A model generated the notes under the pieces. It did not search any database. It saw nothing but the letters and a program-made list of their open reading frames with translations, and was not told where the DNA came from. Source: Campylobacterales bacterium (lineage in GTDB: Bacteria > Campylobacterota > Campylobacteria > Campylobacterales > Sulfurimonadaceae). Taken from it: a stretch of DNA of 64,000 nt. Where the stretch lies: positions 81,075 through 145,074 of the forward strand of contig JAFGVE010000024.1 of NCBI GenBank assembly GCA_016938175.1. The letters run 5' to 3'. Both the position numbers and the translations under genes were made by a program. This document shows, in pieces, positions 44,906 to 53,727 of the stretch; position 1 is the stretch's first letter; each line of letters opens with the position of its first letter.

Positions 44906-46877
44906 GTTTACTGTTTAGCTCTTCTGTCATTGAGTTAAGGTGTTCAGCAGCAGCAGCTATCTCTTCAACATTTCTTGCATTTGTACTTGAAATTTCATTG
45001 ATAGATGAGACTTTCGCTGCTATTGTTTCAACACTTTTTCCTGTTGCTTGGAAGTCAGAAACCGTTGTATCTGTAGCTCTTACGGCAAGGCTTACAATGT
45101 CAACACTCTCATTAATTTTACTTTCAATTTCTGCAGTTGTAATTGCAAGAGCTTGAATCTCTTCAGAGTTTTTACTCATCTGTGTACTTGCATCCATAAT
45201 TGACTGAACTATAACGTTGATAGTCGCATTAATTTCAACAAGAGATTTTTGTGTTCTCTCTGCAAGTTTACGTACTTCATCAGCAACAACGGCAAAACCA
45301 CGACCATGTTCACCCGCACGTGCTGCTTCTATGGCTGCATTGAGTGCAAGAAGATTTGTCTGGTCAGCAATATCGCTAATAACTTCTAAAATTACTTTTA
45401 CCTCATTTGCATCGTGAGAGAGTGTCGTCATACTGTGTGAGAGTTCTACTTCCATCTCTGCTGTTTGTTGTACTTTTGCATTCATGTTTCTCACATCACC
45501 ACTAGCAGATGTGAGTTTCTCATTTGCACGAATAATCTCTTTTTTACTCTCAATAGCATCTGCAATAGAAGATTGAATCTCATCACGGATTTTTGAAGCA
45601 GTGTTGTTTGCTTCTTGAGTAACTGTTACAGATTTTTCAACATTATTACCAACACCAAGAGCTGTAGTAGAGAGTTCATGTGCTATAGAAGCATTCTCAT
45701 TTGAAGAGAGCTTAGTATTATCTATAAGTGTATGAAGCTCTTTTGTAAATGAGTTAAACTCTTGAGCTATTTCACTTATTTCTTGTGGTGCTCTTGTATC
45801 AACAGCAAGTGTAAGGTCTTTGTTCTGTGCTATTTCAAGCATTTTTTCCTTAAATATGTCTAGAGGTCTTTTGATACCTATAACAATAATATAATAAGCA
45901 GTTACAGCACCAAATATAAGAGCAAGAACCAATGTCACTTTCATAAGAGATGAAGAGCTCTGAAGTGCCGCAACAGAAGAGTCTGAAAGTTTTTTTGTTC
46001 CAACTAGACCTGCTTTGTTGATTTTTTCTACACTTGCAAGTGTTCGTATCGCTTGGCTTGTTGCCTCACTACCTAGCTGTAAAATCTGCTCATTGATTGC
46101 TATAGAGCTTTCAAGATGTTTTTTGTATAGTTTAACAGAGTCTTCATATGCCTGAAAAGATGCAATATTATTTGCATTTCTTGCTCCCTTGCGTAGTTGT
46201 TCCACAGGGTAAATAATCTCGTCAAATTTTTGAAGCAAAGTACTTAAAATTGCGGGGTCTTTACGTACTGCTGAACGAAAGTTTTGTAAACGTAGGTTCA
46301 TAACGTTTATATAAGCATCATAAGCGTACATTGCACGTTCTACTCGAAGTTCTATCTCATTTTTTGTTTGTGCGGCTTTTTTAAGTTGTTTTTTCTGACT
46401 ATTGAGTACTTTATTGGCATGAGACATAAATGCTACTGCATCTTGGTCAAGATGTTTTGCTATTTCGTAGTTTTCAGTATGTAATTTAGCAATTGCATCA
46501 CTAATTTTATGATAAGCCGAGAGTTCTTTTTTAACCGTCGGTAGTTCACTCTTTAGCGTTGCAAGTTGTGGATAAAGTGCAACATGCTCTTCAAGAGTTT
46601 TAATTCTTTCAAAAATTGTTGAAAATATAAGATCTACATTCTTTTTCTTTTCAACATCTCCATTTATGAGTTTTATCATCTCAATTCTTGCTTTTGCAAA
46701 ATTTCTTTCTAAAGATGTAGCAACATCAACTTCGGTAATATACTGCTGATCCAACTTTTGCGAGTTGTCAGTAGCACTTGACATACTCGATGTGGCTATA
46801 CCACCCATTACTACCATTGCCAGTAGCATAAGACCAAAACCTAAGCTTATTTGTTTACTTAAACTTAATGTAACCAT
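44886..46877 (-). CDS. Methyl-accepting chemotaxis protein
   Basis: A 663-residue chemoreceptor. Membrane helix 1 lies at about 9-30 ([16 protein letters not shown]). A long helical periplasmic sensor of about 285 residues follows (helical-bundle type, with many heptads). Helix 2 lies near 317-340 ([22 protein letters not shown]), then a HAMP domain (about 340-395) and the signalling domain. The hairpin tip is [20 protein letters not shown], plus [21 protein letters not shown] near 515-555. There is no C-terminal CheR-tethering pentapeptide. It heads the cheB-cheR operon, so those enzymes may serve this receptor. The ligand is unknown. Confidence 0.94.
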   Translation of the reverse strand: MVTLSLSKQISLGFGLMLLAMVVMGGIATSSMSSATDNSQKLDQQYITEVDVATSLERNFAKARIEMIKLINGDVEKKKNVDLIFSTIFERIKTLEEHVALYPQLATLKSELPTVKKELSAYHKISDAIAKLHTENYEIAKHLDQDAVAFMSHANKVLNSQKKQLKKAAQTKNEIELRVERAMYAYDAYINVMNLRLQNFRSAVRKDPAILSTLLQKFDEIIYPVEQLRKGARNANNIASFQAYEDSVKLYKKHLESSIAINEQILQLGSEATSQAIRTLASVEKINKAGLVGTKKLSDSSVAALQSSSSLMKVTLVLALIFGAVTAYYIIVIGIKRPLDIFKEKMLEIAQNKDLTLAVDTRAPQEISEIAQEFNSFTKELHTLIDNTKLSSNENASIAHELSTTALGVGNNVEKSVTVTQEANNTASKIRDEIQSSIADAIESKKEIIRANEKLTSASGDVRNMNAKVQQTAEMEVELSHSMTTLSHDANEVKVILEVISDIADQTNLLALNAAIEAARAGEHGRGFAVVADEVRKLAERTQKSLVEINATINVIVQSIMDASTQMSKNSEEIQALAITTAEIESKINESVDIVSLAVRATDTTVSDFQATGKSVETIAAKVSSINEISSTNARNVEEIAAAAEHLNSMTEELNSKLELFRT

Positions 46878-46908
46878 ACAAAACTCCCCTTCTCTCTAAG
46901 ATATTTGT

Positions 46909-46914
46909 ATTATA
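46909..46914 (-). promoter_or_regulatory. Candidate -10 box of the chemoreceptor operon
   Basis: TATAAT on the minus strand, 31 bases upstream of the MCP ATG, with AAGGGGAG as a strong Shine-Dalgarno just before the start. The rest of the divergent gap to 47049 is AT-rich with nothing else recognised. Confidence 0.45.
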
Positions 46915-47048
46915 TTCCATTTTGAGTTAAATTGCTGTTAAATTTTGATGATTTAACAGTAGCTGTGAATGTTTTATTGAGTTGTTATAATTTTTTGCTT
47001 CAAAACTATAAAACTACGCTAAAGTTCCACAAAAAATTAGAGTAGCAC

Positions 47049-47912
47049 ATGCAGTTTCGTAAAGTTCACATTGAAGTAACTAATATCTGCGGTTTGGCGT
47101 GTAGTTTTTGCCCTCCAAAAATAAAACCTTCCAAAATAGTTGATGGGCAATTTTTTCAAAAAATATTAGAACAATTAGAGGGTAAAACGAAACTTTTAGC
47201 TTTTCACATTCTAGGTGATCCACTTACTCTTTCAAATTTAGGGTTCTATCTTGATTCTGCAAAGCAAAAAGGGTTTGCTGTGGAGCTAACTACTAGTGGG
47301 TATTATTTAAAAAAAACAGCTGCAAGTACTATTTTTCACTCAAGTGTAAGACAATTAAATATCTCTTTGAACAGTTTTAATAAAAATAGCTTAAGTATGA
47401 GTTTTGAGGAGTATATGCAAGAAGTGTTTAGTGTATGTGATTATAAACTTTACAATGCCCCAGAAGCTTTTATAAATCTTCGTCTTTGGAATCTTGATAC
47501 ATCTTTGAGTGAAACAGAGTTTAATCAAAAACTTTTTTCTTCACTGCAAGAGCATTTTGGTGTTACTCTAGAGTTAGAAAGTATATATAGGGACAAGGTA
47601 AAGTCTATCCGACTAGCACCAAAAATATTACTCCATTTTGAGAACTATTTTGAATGGCCTTCTCTACAGTCGTCACATCAAAGTCATGGCTATTGTTATG
47701 GACTTGAGTCTCATTTTGGGATACTTGCTGATGGAACTGTTGTCCCTTGTTGTTTAGATGGAGAGGGAGTTATTGCCCTTGGAAATTTACATGAACAAAC
47801 TTTAGATGAAGTACTTCATTCACAGCGTGCCCAAAATATTTTAGAGGGATTTCGAAATAACAAAGCAGTAGAAGAGCTGTGCCAAAAATGCAGCTATAAA
47901 GATCGTTTTTAG
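47049..47912 (+). CDS. Radical SAM protein with SPASM-like C-terminus
   Basis: A 287-residue radical S-adenosylmethionine enzyme. The [4Fe-4S]/SAM motif CGLACSFC lies near residues 14-21 (after VHIEVTNI), and the glycine-rich ILGDPLTL near 55 follows. The C-terminal part has cysteine clusters typical of SPASM/twitch regions: GYCYGLESHFGILADGTVVPCC near 216-237 and ELCQKCSYKDRF at the end. Known: such enzymes modify peptides, proteins or small molecules; the substrate is not evident. It stands alone on the plus strand, convergent with a Nudix gene. A link to the PqqD-like protein 6 kb away is possible but unproven. Confidence 0.85.
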   Translation: MQFRKVHIEVTNICGLACSFCPPKIKPSKIVDGQFFQKILEQLEGKTKLLAFHILGDPLTLSNLGFYLDSAKQKGFAVELTTSGYYLKKTAASTIFHSSVRQLNISLNSFNKNSLSMSFEEYMQEVFSVCDYKLYNAPEAFINLRLWNLDTSLSETEFNQKLFSSLQEHFGVTLELESIYRDKVKSIRLAPKILLHFENYFEWPSLQSSHQSHGYCYGLESHFGILADGTVVPCCLDGEGVIALGNLHEQTLDEVLHSQRAQNILEGFRNNKAVEELCQKCSYKDRF

Positions 47913-47922
47913 ATTTTAATGA

Positions 47923-48384
47923 TTATTTTTGTTGTGTAGAATCTAAAAAGTAGTTTTTTGTATATTGGTGAACATGAGGATTTGTTAATATATCTTGATA
48001 TTTAAACCAACAATATTTACTATGTTGGCTATTTAAGAGCGGTTGTTGGGTAGTTTTTAATTTATATGCTAATACAATGTAGTGTGTAGAAATATTTTCA
48101 TTAAATACATTGTTTTTATAAAAATGTTCGTATACATTTTGAAAGTGTGCATCGGAACGTTTGAGTGAAATACCTAGCTCTTCTTGAACAATTCTTTCAA
48201 AAGCACTGTCTAATGACTCATCTTTGAATATTCTTCCTCCCGGCACAAACCAGAAGTTTTTTGCAGGTTCATTAATACGCTTACCTAATAAAATTTCCCC
48301 TACATCATTTTCTACAATAAGGTCAATGGATACTAAAGGTGTGTTTTGAATTATACTTGCAAATAGTTTTTTTGTAAGAAACAT
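47923..48384 (-). CDS. gmm: Nudix hydrolase, GDP-mannose mannosyl hydrolase-like
   Basis: A 153-residue Nudix protein. The motif region FWFVPGGRIFKDESLDSAFE followed by RIVQEELGI matches the variant Nudix box of GDP-mannose mannosyl hydrolase (Gmm), which lacks one of the usual glutamates. VSIDLIVENDVGEILLGKRINEPAK at the start is also Gmm-like. Known: Gmm splits GDP-mannose or GDP-glucose to GDP and sugar by inversion and occurs in capsule loci. The gene adjoins an export/polysaccharide region, consistent with that. It follows a secreted-peptide gene by 21 bases on the same strand. Confidence 0.82.
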   Translation of the reverse strand: MFLTKKLFASIIQNTPLVSIDLIVENDVGEILLGKRINEPAKNFWFVPGGRIFKDESLDSAFERIVQEELGISLKRSDAHFQNVYEHFYKNNVFNENISTHYIVLAYKLKTTQQPLLNSQHSKYCWFKYQDILTNPHVHQYTKNYFLDSTQQK

Positions 48385-48405
48385 TTGAGAGGATTATTTA
48401 AAATC

Positions 48406-48669
48406 TTATTTTTTATAATAATCTTTTTTTTTGTAACTCTTTTTATATTCTTCAGAATATTCATATTGATATTTCTTTTTATCATGATGCATGTTCTTAC
48501 CTGCAGCATGTGGATCTGTTTCAATACCTCCATAAGTGTCACAATTTTTGTCATAACTTTTTTTCTTGTAATGACCATTATAATATAAAGTTTTATCACT
48601 GTTGTAGGCAGCATAAAGAGATACTTTCAATGCTAATAGACTAATGAGTGAAAAAAATAATCTTTTCAT
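48406..48669 (-). CDS. Small secreted Lys/Tyr-rich protein
   Basis: An 87-residue protein with a signal peptide (RLFFSLISLLALKVSLYAA) and an AAGGAG Shine-Dalgarno. The mature part of about 65 residues is dominated by Lys, Tyr, Asp and His (HYKKKSYDKNCDTYGG, DKKKYQYEYSEEYKKSYKKK), with one cysteine. No family was recognised. Two overlapping frames in the same stretch lack a leader and are considered shadows. It may be a small surface or matrix protein; it precedes the gmm-like gene. Confidence 0.7.
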   Translation of the reverse strand: MKRLFFSLISLLALKVSLYAAYNSDKTLYYNGHYKKKSYDKNCDTYGGIETDPHAAGKNMHHDKKKYQYEYSEEYKKSYKKKDYYKK

Positions 48670-48877
48670 TACTTGCTCCTTAATATGCTTACATTGTATA
48701 GTTTTCTAAATTAGATTTTGTAAGAAATATTATTAAGAGTCAAAGATACTTATTGTTGTTACATATAGTTACATTTTGAGTGTTTTAACTTCTATTGTCA
48801 ACTATTAATCATATATGCTATTAATCTTAGTTTATTTTCAATATTAAATATTTATACTACGTCCGTTTAATTCTGGT

Positions 48878-48883
48878 TATAAT
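48878..48883 (+). promoter_or_regulatory. Candidate -10 box of the polysaccharide export operon
   Basis: A perfect TATAAT lies 43 bases before the wza-like ATG. It is in the 256-base AT-rich divergent gap 48670-48925, where nothing else was recognised. Confidence 0.45.
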
Positions 48884-48925
48884 ACATCATATCAATGGAT
48901 AAATATATTTTAAAAAGGTTATCTT

Positions 48926-49744
48926 ATGAGGTTTAATCAATTTTTATTTATTACAATCATTCCTTTACTGTTTACCGCATGTGAGACTAAAAGTTTTCAA
49001 CTGTTTCAGACAAATGAAACAGTTGTAAAAACAGTTTCAGATAAGGAATATGAAGAAGAGTTAGAGTTTGAATGGAAAATCACCAAGGGTGACCGTGTAG
49101 AAATTATTGTCCAAAATCAAAGTGTTGCACAAACTGATCAGCAACTTAGTATGCTATTAAATACTGCTGGTAGAGGTGATATCCAAGTTAAAGATGGTAC
49201 AGAAGGAATTTTGATTCCAAAAAATGGAACAGTAAGACTTCCTTTAGTAAATGTTGTAAAAATTGCTGGTTTAACAGAAGATGAAGCGGCTGCCAAATTA
49301 CACGAACAATATAAAAAATATCTTAAGAATCCTTTTGTTAGTGTTAAAATTCTGAATCAAAAACTTTTTGTTCTTGGAGAGGTTAACAAGCCTGGTGTTG
49401 TACAGGTTACAAACGGTACTATGTCTCTTTTTGAAGCACTTGCTTACTCGGGTGACTTAACAGATGATGCTAAACGAACAAATGTAAAAGTTATACGTGG
49501 TGGTATGAGAAAACCTATGGTAAAAGAGATAAACCTTGCAGAACTTTCAGATATGACATTAACAAGCTTGATTTTACAACCTAACGATATAGTTTATGTG
49601 CAGCCAAGAGATATGAAAGCATATAATGTAGCTTTTAAAGAACAAATGCCATTCTTTGAAATGGTGGAAGCCGTTTTATCACCATTTCTTACCGTTAAGA
49701 CCATTAATAATTTAGGAGCTTTAGATGTCTTCTTACTCCGATAA
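48926..49744 (+). CDS. Wza-like polysaccharide export lipoprotein
   Basis: Outer-membrane polysaccharide export protein of 272 residues. A lipoprotein signal peptide ends in the lipobox LFTAC. The poly-export (PES) domain is about 50-125 (EWKITKGDRVEIIVQNQS, then GTVRLPLVNVVKIAGLTEDEAAAKL). SLBB-like repeats follow (KLFVLGEVNKPGVVQVTNGTMSLFEAL, near 140-165). Shorter than Wza (about 380), as in many Campylobacterota. Known: it forms the outer-membrane channel working with the Wzc-type partner. Its 3' end overlaps the wzc-like start by 20 bases, so the two are coupled. Confidence 0.9.
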   Translation: MRFNQFLFITIIPLLFTACETKSFQLFQTNETVVKTVSDKEYEEELEFEWKITKGDRVEIIVQNQSVAQTDQQLSMLLNTAGRGDIQVKDGTEGILIPKNGTVRLPLVNVVKIAGLTEDEAAAKLHEQYKKYLKNPFVSVKILNQKLFVLGEVNKPGVVQVTNGTMSLFEALAYSGDLTDDAKRTNVKVIRGGMRKPMVKEINLAELSDMTLTSLILQPNDIVYVQPRDMKAYNVAFKEQMPFFEMVEAVLSPFLTVKTINNLGALDVFLLR

Positions 49745-52022
49745 TAAAAGAGTTATGCAAACAAATACAACGGAAGAAATTGATCTAAAAGATGTGTTCT
49801 CGATATTGGTTCGCTATAAGAAATCAATTTTACTTATAACACTGATAGCTTTTTTTATTAGTATTTTAATAGCTTATTTCAGTCCTGCTGTTTATGAGAG
49901 TAATTTAACACTGCAAATAAAAGAGCAACAGTCTTCTGATGATTTAATGTCCCAAGCCTTGGGAACACAGGGAAAAAATCTTTCAAATGAAATATCTATT
50001 TTACATTCAAGAATGGTCGCACAAAAAGTTTTAGAAAAAATGGATCTTGGGACACAATACTTTCTTTCCAAAAATTTTAAAGCTATCGAACTTTACAAAG
50101 AGTCTCCATTTATTGTTAAAACAGACTACATTGAAGGAAAGTTTATAGGTTATGAATTTCATTTAACACCCGTCGATGCAACACATTTTCAATTAAGTAC
50201 TGAACCTTCATTTAGTACACAAGTTTTAAATGGTTTTCGTTCTCTTTTTTCGGGAAATGTAAGGGGTCAATCAAATACATATTTAACAAAAATTTTTGCT
50301 TATGATGAAGAGATTAAGCATCCTTTATTTACCTTTACTGTTTCGAAATTACGAGATTTGGAAGATGAGGAGTATATATTTAGTGTAATTCCAAATAAAT
50401 ATATGTATGGAATGATTCAGTCTTCTTTAGGTGTTTCCACAGAGTCTGAGCAAGGTTCATTGCTTTATTTAAGTTATCAGGATAATGTTCCTCAGCGTGC
50501 ACAAGAAGTTCTGAATGCTGTTGTAGAGGCCTATACAGCTCTCAGTATTGAAATGAAAAGTACAGGTGCACAAAAAACACTTGATTTCATTGAAGAGCAG
50601 CTTCAGGATATTAACCGAGCTTTGCAGGATTCAGCTAAGAATGTTAAAGAGTATAAATCTTTACATACTATGATAAATTTACAGAATAAAGCAAGTATCG
50701 CAACTGAAAACCTTAATGAGTTAGAAATTCAGCTTCGTGAGCTTGATATGCAAGAAAATGTTTTAAATAATCTACTAAATTATATAACGGACAATCAAGA
50801 AACAACAGGTATAGATGTAGGTTCTGGAACAGCTACAAGTGCTCCAATTCTTTCTTTAATCGATAAAATTCAAAAAGCGAATGAATACTATGCTTCTTTA
50901 CAAGCAGATTATACAGAGTTACATCCATCTGTCATTAGAGCTCGTAAGCAAATAGAAGGACTCAAGGCGAGTCTTAAAGCTACTATTGAGAGCAGTTTAT
51001 TAGGTACAGCACAACGTAAAACAGTACTCCTTGAAATTATAAAGAAAAACAAGTTATCTTTAGAAGCATTACCAGAACAGGAAAAACAACTTTCACAATT
51101 GACAAGAAACTTTGTTGTAAATGAGAAAGTTTATGAATATCTTTTACAAAAACAGATTGAGACAGCAATTATTAAAGCCTCTACAGATTCAGGAGTACGA
51201 ATTGTTGATAGTGCCCTAGCTCTTTCATCACCTATTAAACCTAAATGGTCAATTATTCTTGCTATTGGTTTAATAATAGGATTTGTTTTGGGTGTTGTAC
51301 AAGCTTTTGCTAGAAACTTTTTTGCCAATACTATACAAAGTATAACTGATATTGAAAGACAGAGTATTCTACCAATTTACACTGTACTGCCATATTTTAA
51401 AAATAAAAAATCTCTTTATCAAGATGCATTACGTGTTCTTTTAACAAAGTTTGAATTTGCAGAAAAGAAGCCTAAAATTATAACTATTACCTCTTCAATT
51501 CCTGGAGAAGGAAGAACAACAACTGCTATAGAATTTGCAAAGGTTATGGCCAATAGTAATAAAAAAGTTATAGTTTTAGATCTAGATCTTAGATGTTCAG
51601 AAGTCCATACAAAACTTAACCTGCCTAATAATAAAGGTATGAGTACACTCTTAAGCAAAGAAAATCAACGTGATGATGTTATACAAACCTTAGAAGCTAA
51701 CTGTGATATTATTACTGCAGGTCCACTTAATCCAAATCCTTATAGTCTTATTATGTCTGATACGCTTCATGATCTTTTAGAGGAACTTGGACAAAAGTAT
51801 GACTATATTATTATAGAGTCTCCAGTAGCAGGGCTTGTAGCTGATGCTCTTGTATTGATGCGTTTAGCTGATTTGAGTCTTATAGTCTACAAAGTTGGTT
51901 ATTCCAAACGTGAATTTATTACCAATATCAATCGATTTGTTCGTGAACATCAACTTGAAAATGTTGGAGCTGTGTTAAATGGATTGGCATTAAAAGATAT
52001 TCGTCCATGGTTTAAAAAGTAA
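49725..52022 (+). CDS. Wzc-like chain-length/BY-kinase protein with altered nucleotide motifs
   Basis: A 765-residue inner-membrane polysaccharide co-polymerase. Wzz domain: membrane helices at about 35-53 and 510-530 with a long coiled periplasmic part between them (IEEQLQDINRALQDSAKNVKEY near 290). The cytoplasmic C-terminal part resembles a BY-kinase domain. However, its Walker A reads GEGRTTT with R597 instead of the usual lysine, and the Walker B region reads YIIIESPV with E698 instead of Asp. Walker A' (VIVLDLDLR, D619/D621) is normal. The C-terminus (DIRPWFKK) has no tyrosine cluster. Kinase activity is therefore doubtful; a structural role in export is likely. Confidence 0.9.
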   Translation: MSSYSDNKRVMQTNTTEEIDLKDVFSILVRYKKSILLITLIAFFISILIAYFSPAVYESNLTLQIKEQQSSDDLMSQALGTQGKNLSNEISILHSRMVAQKVLEKMDLGTQYFLSKNFKAIELYKESPFIVKTDYIEGKFIGYEFHLTPVDATHFQLSTEPSFSTQVLNGFRSLFSGNVRGQSNTYLTKIFAYDEEIKHPLFTFTVSKLRDLEDEEYIFSVIPNKYMYGMIQSSLGVSTESEQGSLLYLSYQDNVPQRAQEVLNAVVEAYTALSIEMKSTGAQKTLDFIEEQLQDINRALQDSAKNVKEYKSLHTMINLQNKASIATENLNELEIQLRELDMQENVLNNLLNYITDNQETTGIDVGSGTATSAPILSLIDKIQKANEYYASLQADYTELHPSVIRARKQIEGLKASLKATIESSLLGTAQRKTVLLEIIKKNKLSLEALPEQEKQLSQLTRNFVVNEKVYEYLLQKQIETAIIKASTDSGVRIVDSALALSSPIKPKWSIILAIGLIIGFVLGVVQAFARNFFANTIQSITDIERQSILPIYTVLPYFKNKKSLYQDALRVLLTKFEFAEKKPKIITITSSIPGEGRTTTAIEFAKVMANSNKKVIVLDLDLRCSEVHTKLNLPNNKGMSTLLSKENQRDDVIQTLEANCDIITAGPLNPNPYSLIMSDTLHDLLEELGQKYDYIIIESPVAGLVADALVLMRLADLSLIVYKVGYSKREFITNINRFVREHQLENVGAVLNGLALKDIRPWFKK

Positions 52023-52174
52023 TATTTATATTCTGTTTAATGTTGTGTTTAGATATGAAGATATATAATTGCATTTGTAGTTAAATTATGGTCTGAGTGA
52101 AGCCATATAATTTTGTTAGCTTATTTTATAGAGATGAGCCATATCTGGAGTAGGTTTTTTACTTTCGGGTAAGT

Positions 52175-52197
52175 GGGTTTTTAATTATAAAAAACTC
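52175..52197 (+). promoter_or_regulatory. Stem-loop in the leader of the Tat-peptide gene
   Basis: An eight-base-pair AT-rich stem (52175-52182 with 52190-52197, one G-T pair) with a seven-base loop, preceded by a short ACTT...AAGT hairpin at 52161-52174. It lies in the 205-base gap between the wzc-like and Tat-peptide genes. Role uncertain: attenuator or mRNA processing site. Confidence 0.3.
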
Positions 52198-52227
52198 AAC
52201 GTTTTAACAGTCACATTAAGGGTTTTA

Positions 52228-52542
52228 ATGATGCAAAAACATGAAAATGTCTCAAGACGTAAGTTTTTAAAGAAAGTTGCGTATACTGCACCTACTATTG
52301 TTGCTTTAGGTTCTTTAAGTTCACCTGCAAATGCTCACACTAATACAAGTACTTTCTGTAGTCGTGATAAGTATGAATCAACAGTCTATGGTAATAGTGC
52401 TACAGGTAGATTTGATTCTTATAAAAAAGCAAAAGTTAAGGTAAATGGACAATTCAAAGAGTTTAACCATGATGAAGTAGTTGAGAATAAAGATGGATTC
52501 TTCACATTTGCTAAAAAATGGTTCTCACAAATTAGAGGATAA
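52228..52542 (+). CDS. Small twin-arginine-signal protein
   Basis: A 104-residue protein whose first 36 residues form a textbook Tat signal: S-R10-R11-K-F-L-K, the hydrophobic APTIVALGSLSS and a probable cleavage after PANA. The mature part is only about 68 residues, polar, with a single cysteine (STFCSRDKYES) and a basic/aromatic C-terminus (FAKKWFSQIRG). It heads a tightly coupled set with an HprK-like kinase, a PqqD-like protein and a nucleotidyltransferase. The stop forms TAATG with the kinase start. An ATG at 52231 is an alternative start. No known family was recognised. It is a candidate substrate of the cassette, which is inference. Confidence 0.78.
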   Translation: MMQKHENVSRRKFLKKVAYTAPTIVALGSLSSPANAHTNTSTFCSRDKYESTVYGNSATGRFDSYKKAKVKVNGQFKEFNHDEVVENKDGFFTFAKKWFSQIRG

Positions 52543-53441
52543 TGCGTTCTCAAGAAAAAATATATAACTTTTATCTTATTTTTTCTTCATTTTTATCGGA
52601 AAAGAATCTCCCTTCTTCAACCTCTGACTCATTCATTATTCGTGAGGTTGAAGAGATTAATCTACGGCACTTTCACAATCAACTAACATATAAAAATAAT
52701 CATAATAGAAATGTTCTTTTGGCTAATGATTCGATATCAGATGATATTATGCAAAAGGTTAATTGGGTTTTATATGTTGAAGATGTTGTTAGTTTTCGTT
52801 GGTCTCTTGATACACAGATTATTTTCTATCATAAACTTGATCAATTTTCAGAAGAGTTATTAAAGTTCTGGTTATATCATATAACTATGCCTGTATATTT
52901 GTCTCTTGCAAAGGTCTATAAGTTTTTACACACTGGTGCTGTAGAATTTGAAAATGAGGCTTTACTATTTATGGCGCCATCTTTTGGTGGTAAGTCTACT
53001 TTGACTTCTTATTTTTTGAAAAAAGGACATGCCCTCATAACAGATGATAAATTGGGTGTTTTTAAAAAAGATAACACTTTTTGGGGTGTATCTTCACACT
53101 CCTACTCTAGACCATATAGACAAATGGAAGTTCTAGGGCAAAAATGGATGTCTATAGTAAAAAACCCTTTGCCTATAAAGGTTATCTATATCTTGGATAG
53201 GAATGATTCATATGATTCTACTCTCTTTAAAGAGTTATATGGTGTAGAAAAATTTCAACATCTGCATCAAGGAGCAGAAATGAACTTTTCACATTTAGTT
53301 AAAGAATATATTCCATTTTTAGCAGCGGTCGCTAACTCGTTACCAATTTTTATGATTTCTATTCCAAATGATTTAAATAGACTTGAAGAAGTCTATAATT
53401 CCATTATAAATCATTTATCTGAATTAAAGGAGAGAGGATGA
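52542..53441 (+). CDS. HprK-related kinase
   Basis: A 299-residue protein resembling the C-terminal domain of HPr kinase/phosphorylase (HprK-rel-A type). The P-loop MAPSFGGKSTL has GGKS at 149-152, and D168-D169 in ITDDKLG correspond to the catalytic acidic pair of HprK. An LHTGAVEFENEALLF block precedes the P-loop. There is no PTS HPr gene here. Known: HprK-like kinases with PqqD-like proteins occur in the HPr-rel-A system and in some lasso peptide clusters, where the kinase phosphorylates a peptide. The start overlaps the Tat-peptide stop, and its stop overlaps the PqqD-like start (ATGA). Confidence 0.85.
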   Translation: MRSQEKIYNFYLIFSSFLSEKNLPSSTSDSFIIREVEEINLRHFHNQLTYKNNHNRNVLLANDSISDDIMQKVNWVLYVEDVVSFRWSLDTQIIFYHKLDQFSEELLKFWLYHITMPVYLSLAKVYKFLHTGAVEFENEALLFMAPSFGGKSTLTSYFLKKGHALITDDKLGVFKKDNTFWGVSSHSYSRPYRQMEVLGQKWMSIVKNPLPIKVIYILDRNDSYDSTLFKELYGVEKFQHLHQGAEMNFSHLVKEYIPFLAAVANSLPIFMISIPNDLNRLEEVYNSIINHLSELKERG

Positions 53442-53710
53442 GACTTGAACAATGCTATATAGTTTCTCCAGACGTTTTATTACAAGAGATAGATGATGAA
53501 ATACTTCTCTTCAATAGCGCAACAGGTCTATTTTTTACTATTAATCAAATTGGTAAAACAATCTGGAAACTTTTTAATGATTATTCCTGTCTAAATGAGA
53601 TATTAATAGAACTCGTTAACATTTTTGATGCTTCTTTAGAACAATTAGAGATAGATTTACTAAACTTTACAAAAGAATTGTTGGATCAGAAGTTGATTTA
53701 TGAAAAATAA
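53438..53710 (+). CDS. PqqD-like (RRE-type) protein
   Basis: A 90-residue protein of the PqqD fold. The pattern IDDEILLFNSATGLFFTINQIG near 17-38, followed by KTIWKLF and a helical C-terminal half (LEQLEIDLLNFTKELLDQKLIYE), is the usual winged-helix-turn-helix layout. Known: PqqD domains bind leader peptides in ribosomally synthesised peptide pathways. Translationally coupled to the HprK-like gene. It probably recognises a peptide or protein substrate for this cassette; the Tat-peptide is the nearest candidate. Confidence 0.85.
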   Translation: MRLEQCYIVSPDVLLQEIDDEILLFNSATGLFFTINQIGKTIWKLFNDYSCLNEILIELVNIFDASLEQLEIDLLNFTKELLDQKLIYEK

Positions 53711-53727
53711 TTTTTAATGAACTATAT

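Noticed and set aside
48385..48588. Plus-strand frame opposite the Lys/Tyr-rich protein
   Set aside because: Very hydrophobic antisense image of the Lys/Tyr-rich coding sequence with no ribosome site; the minus-strand gene has both a Shine-Dalgarno and a signal peptide.
52136..52200. Riboswitch in the leader of the Tat-peptide gene
   Set aside because: The small hairpins do not match the consensus of cyclic-di-GMP or other riboswitches that I know; listed only as a stem-loop.
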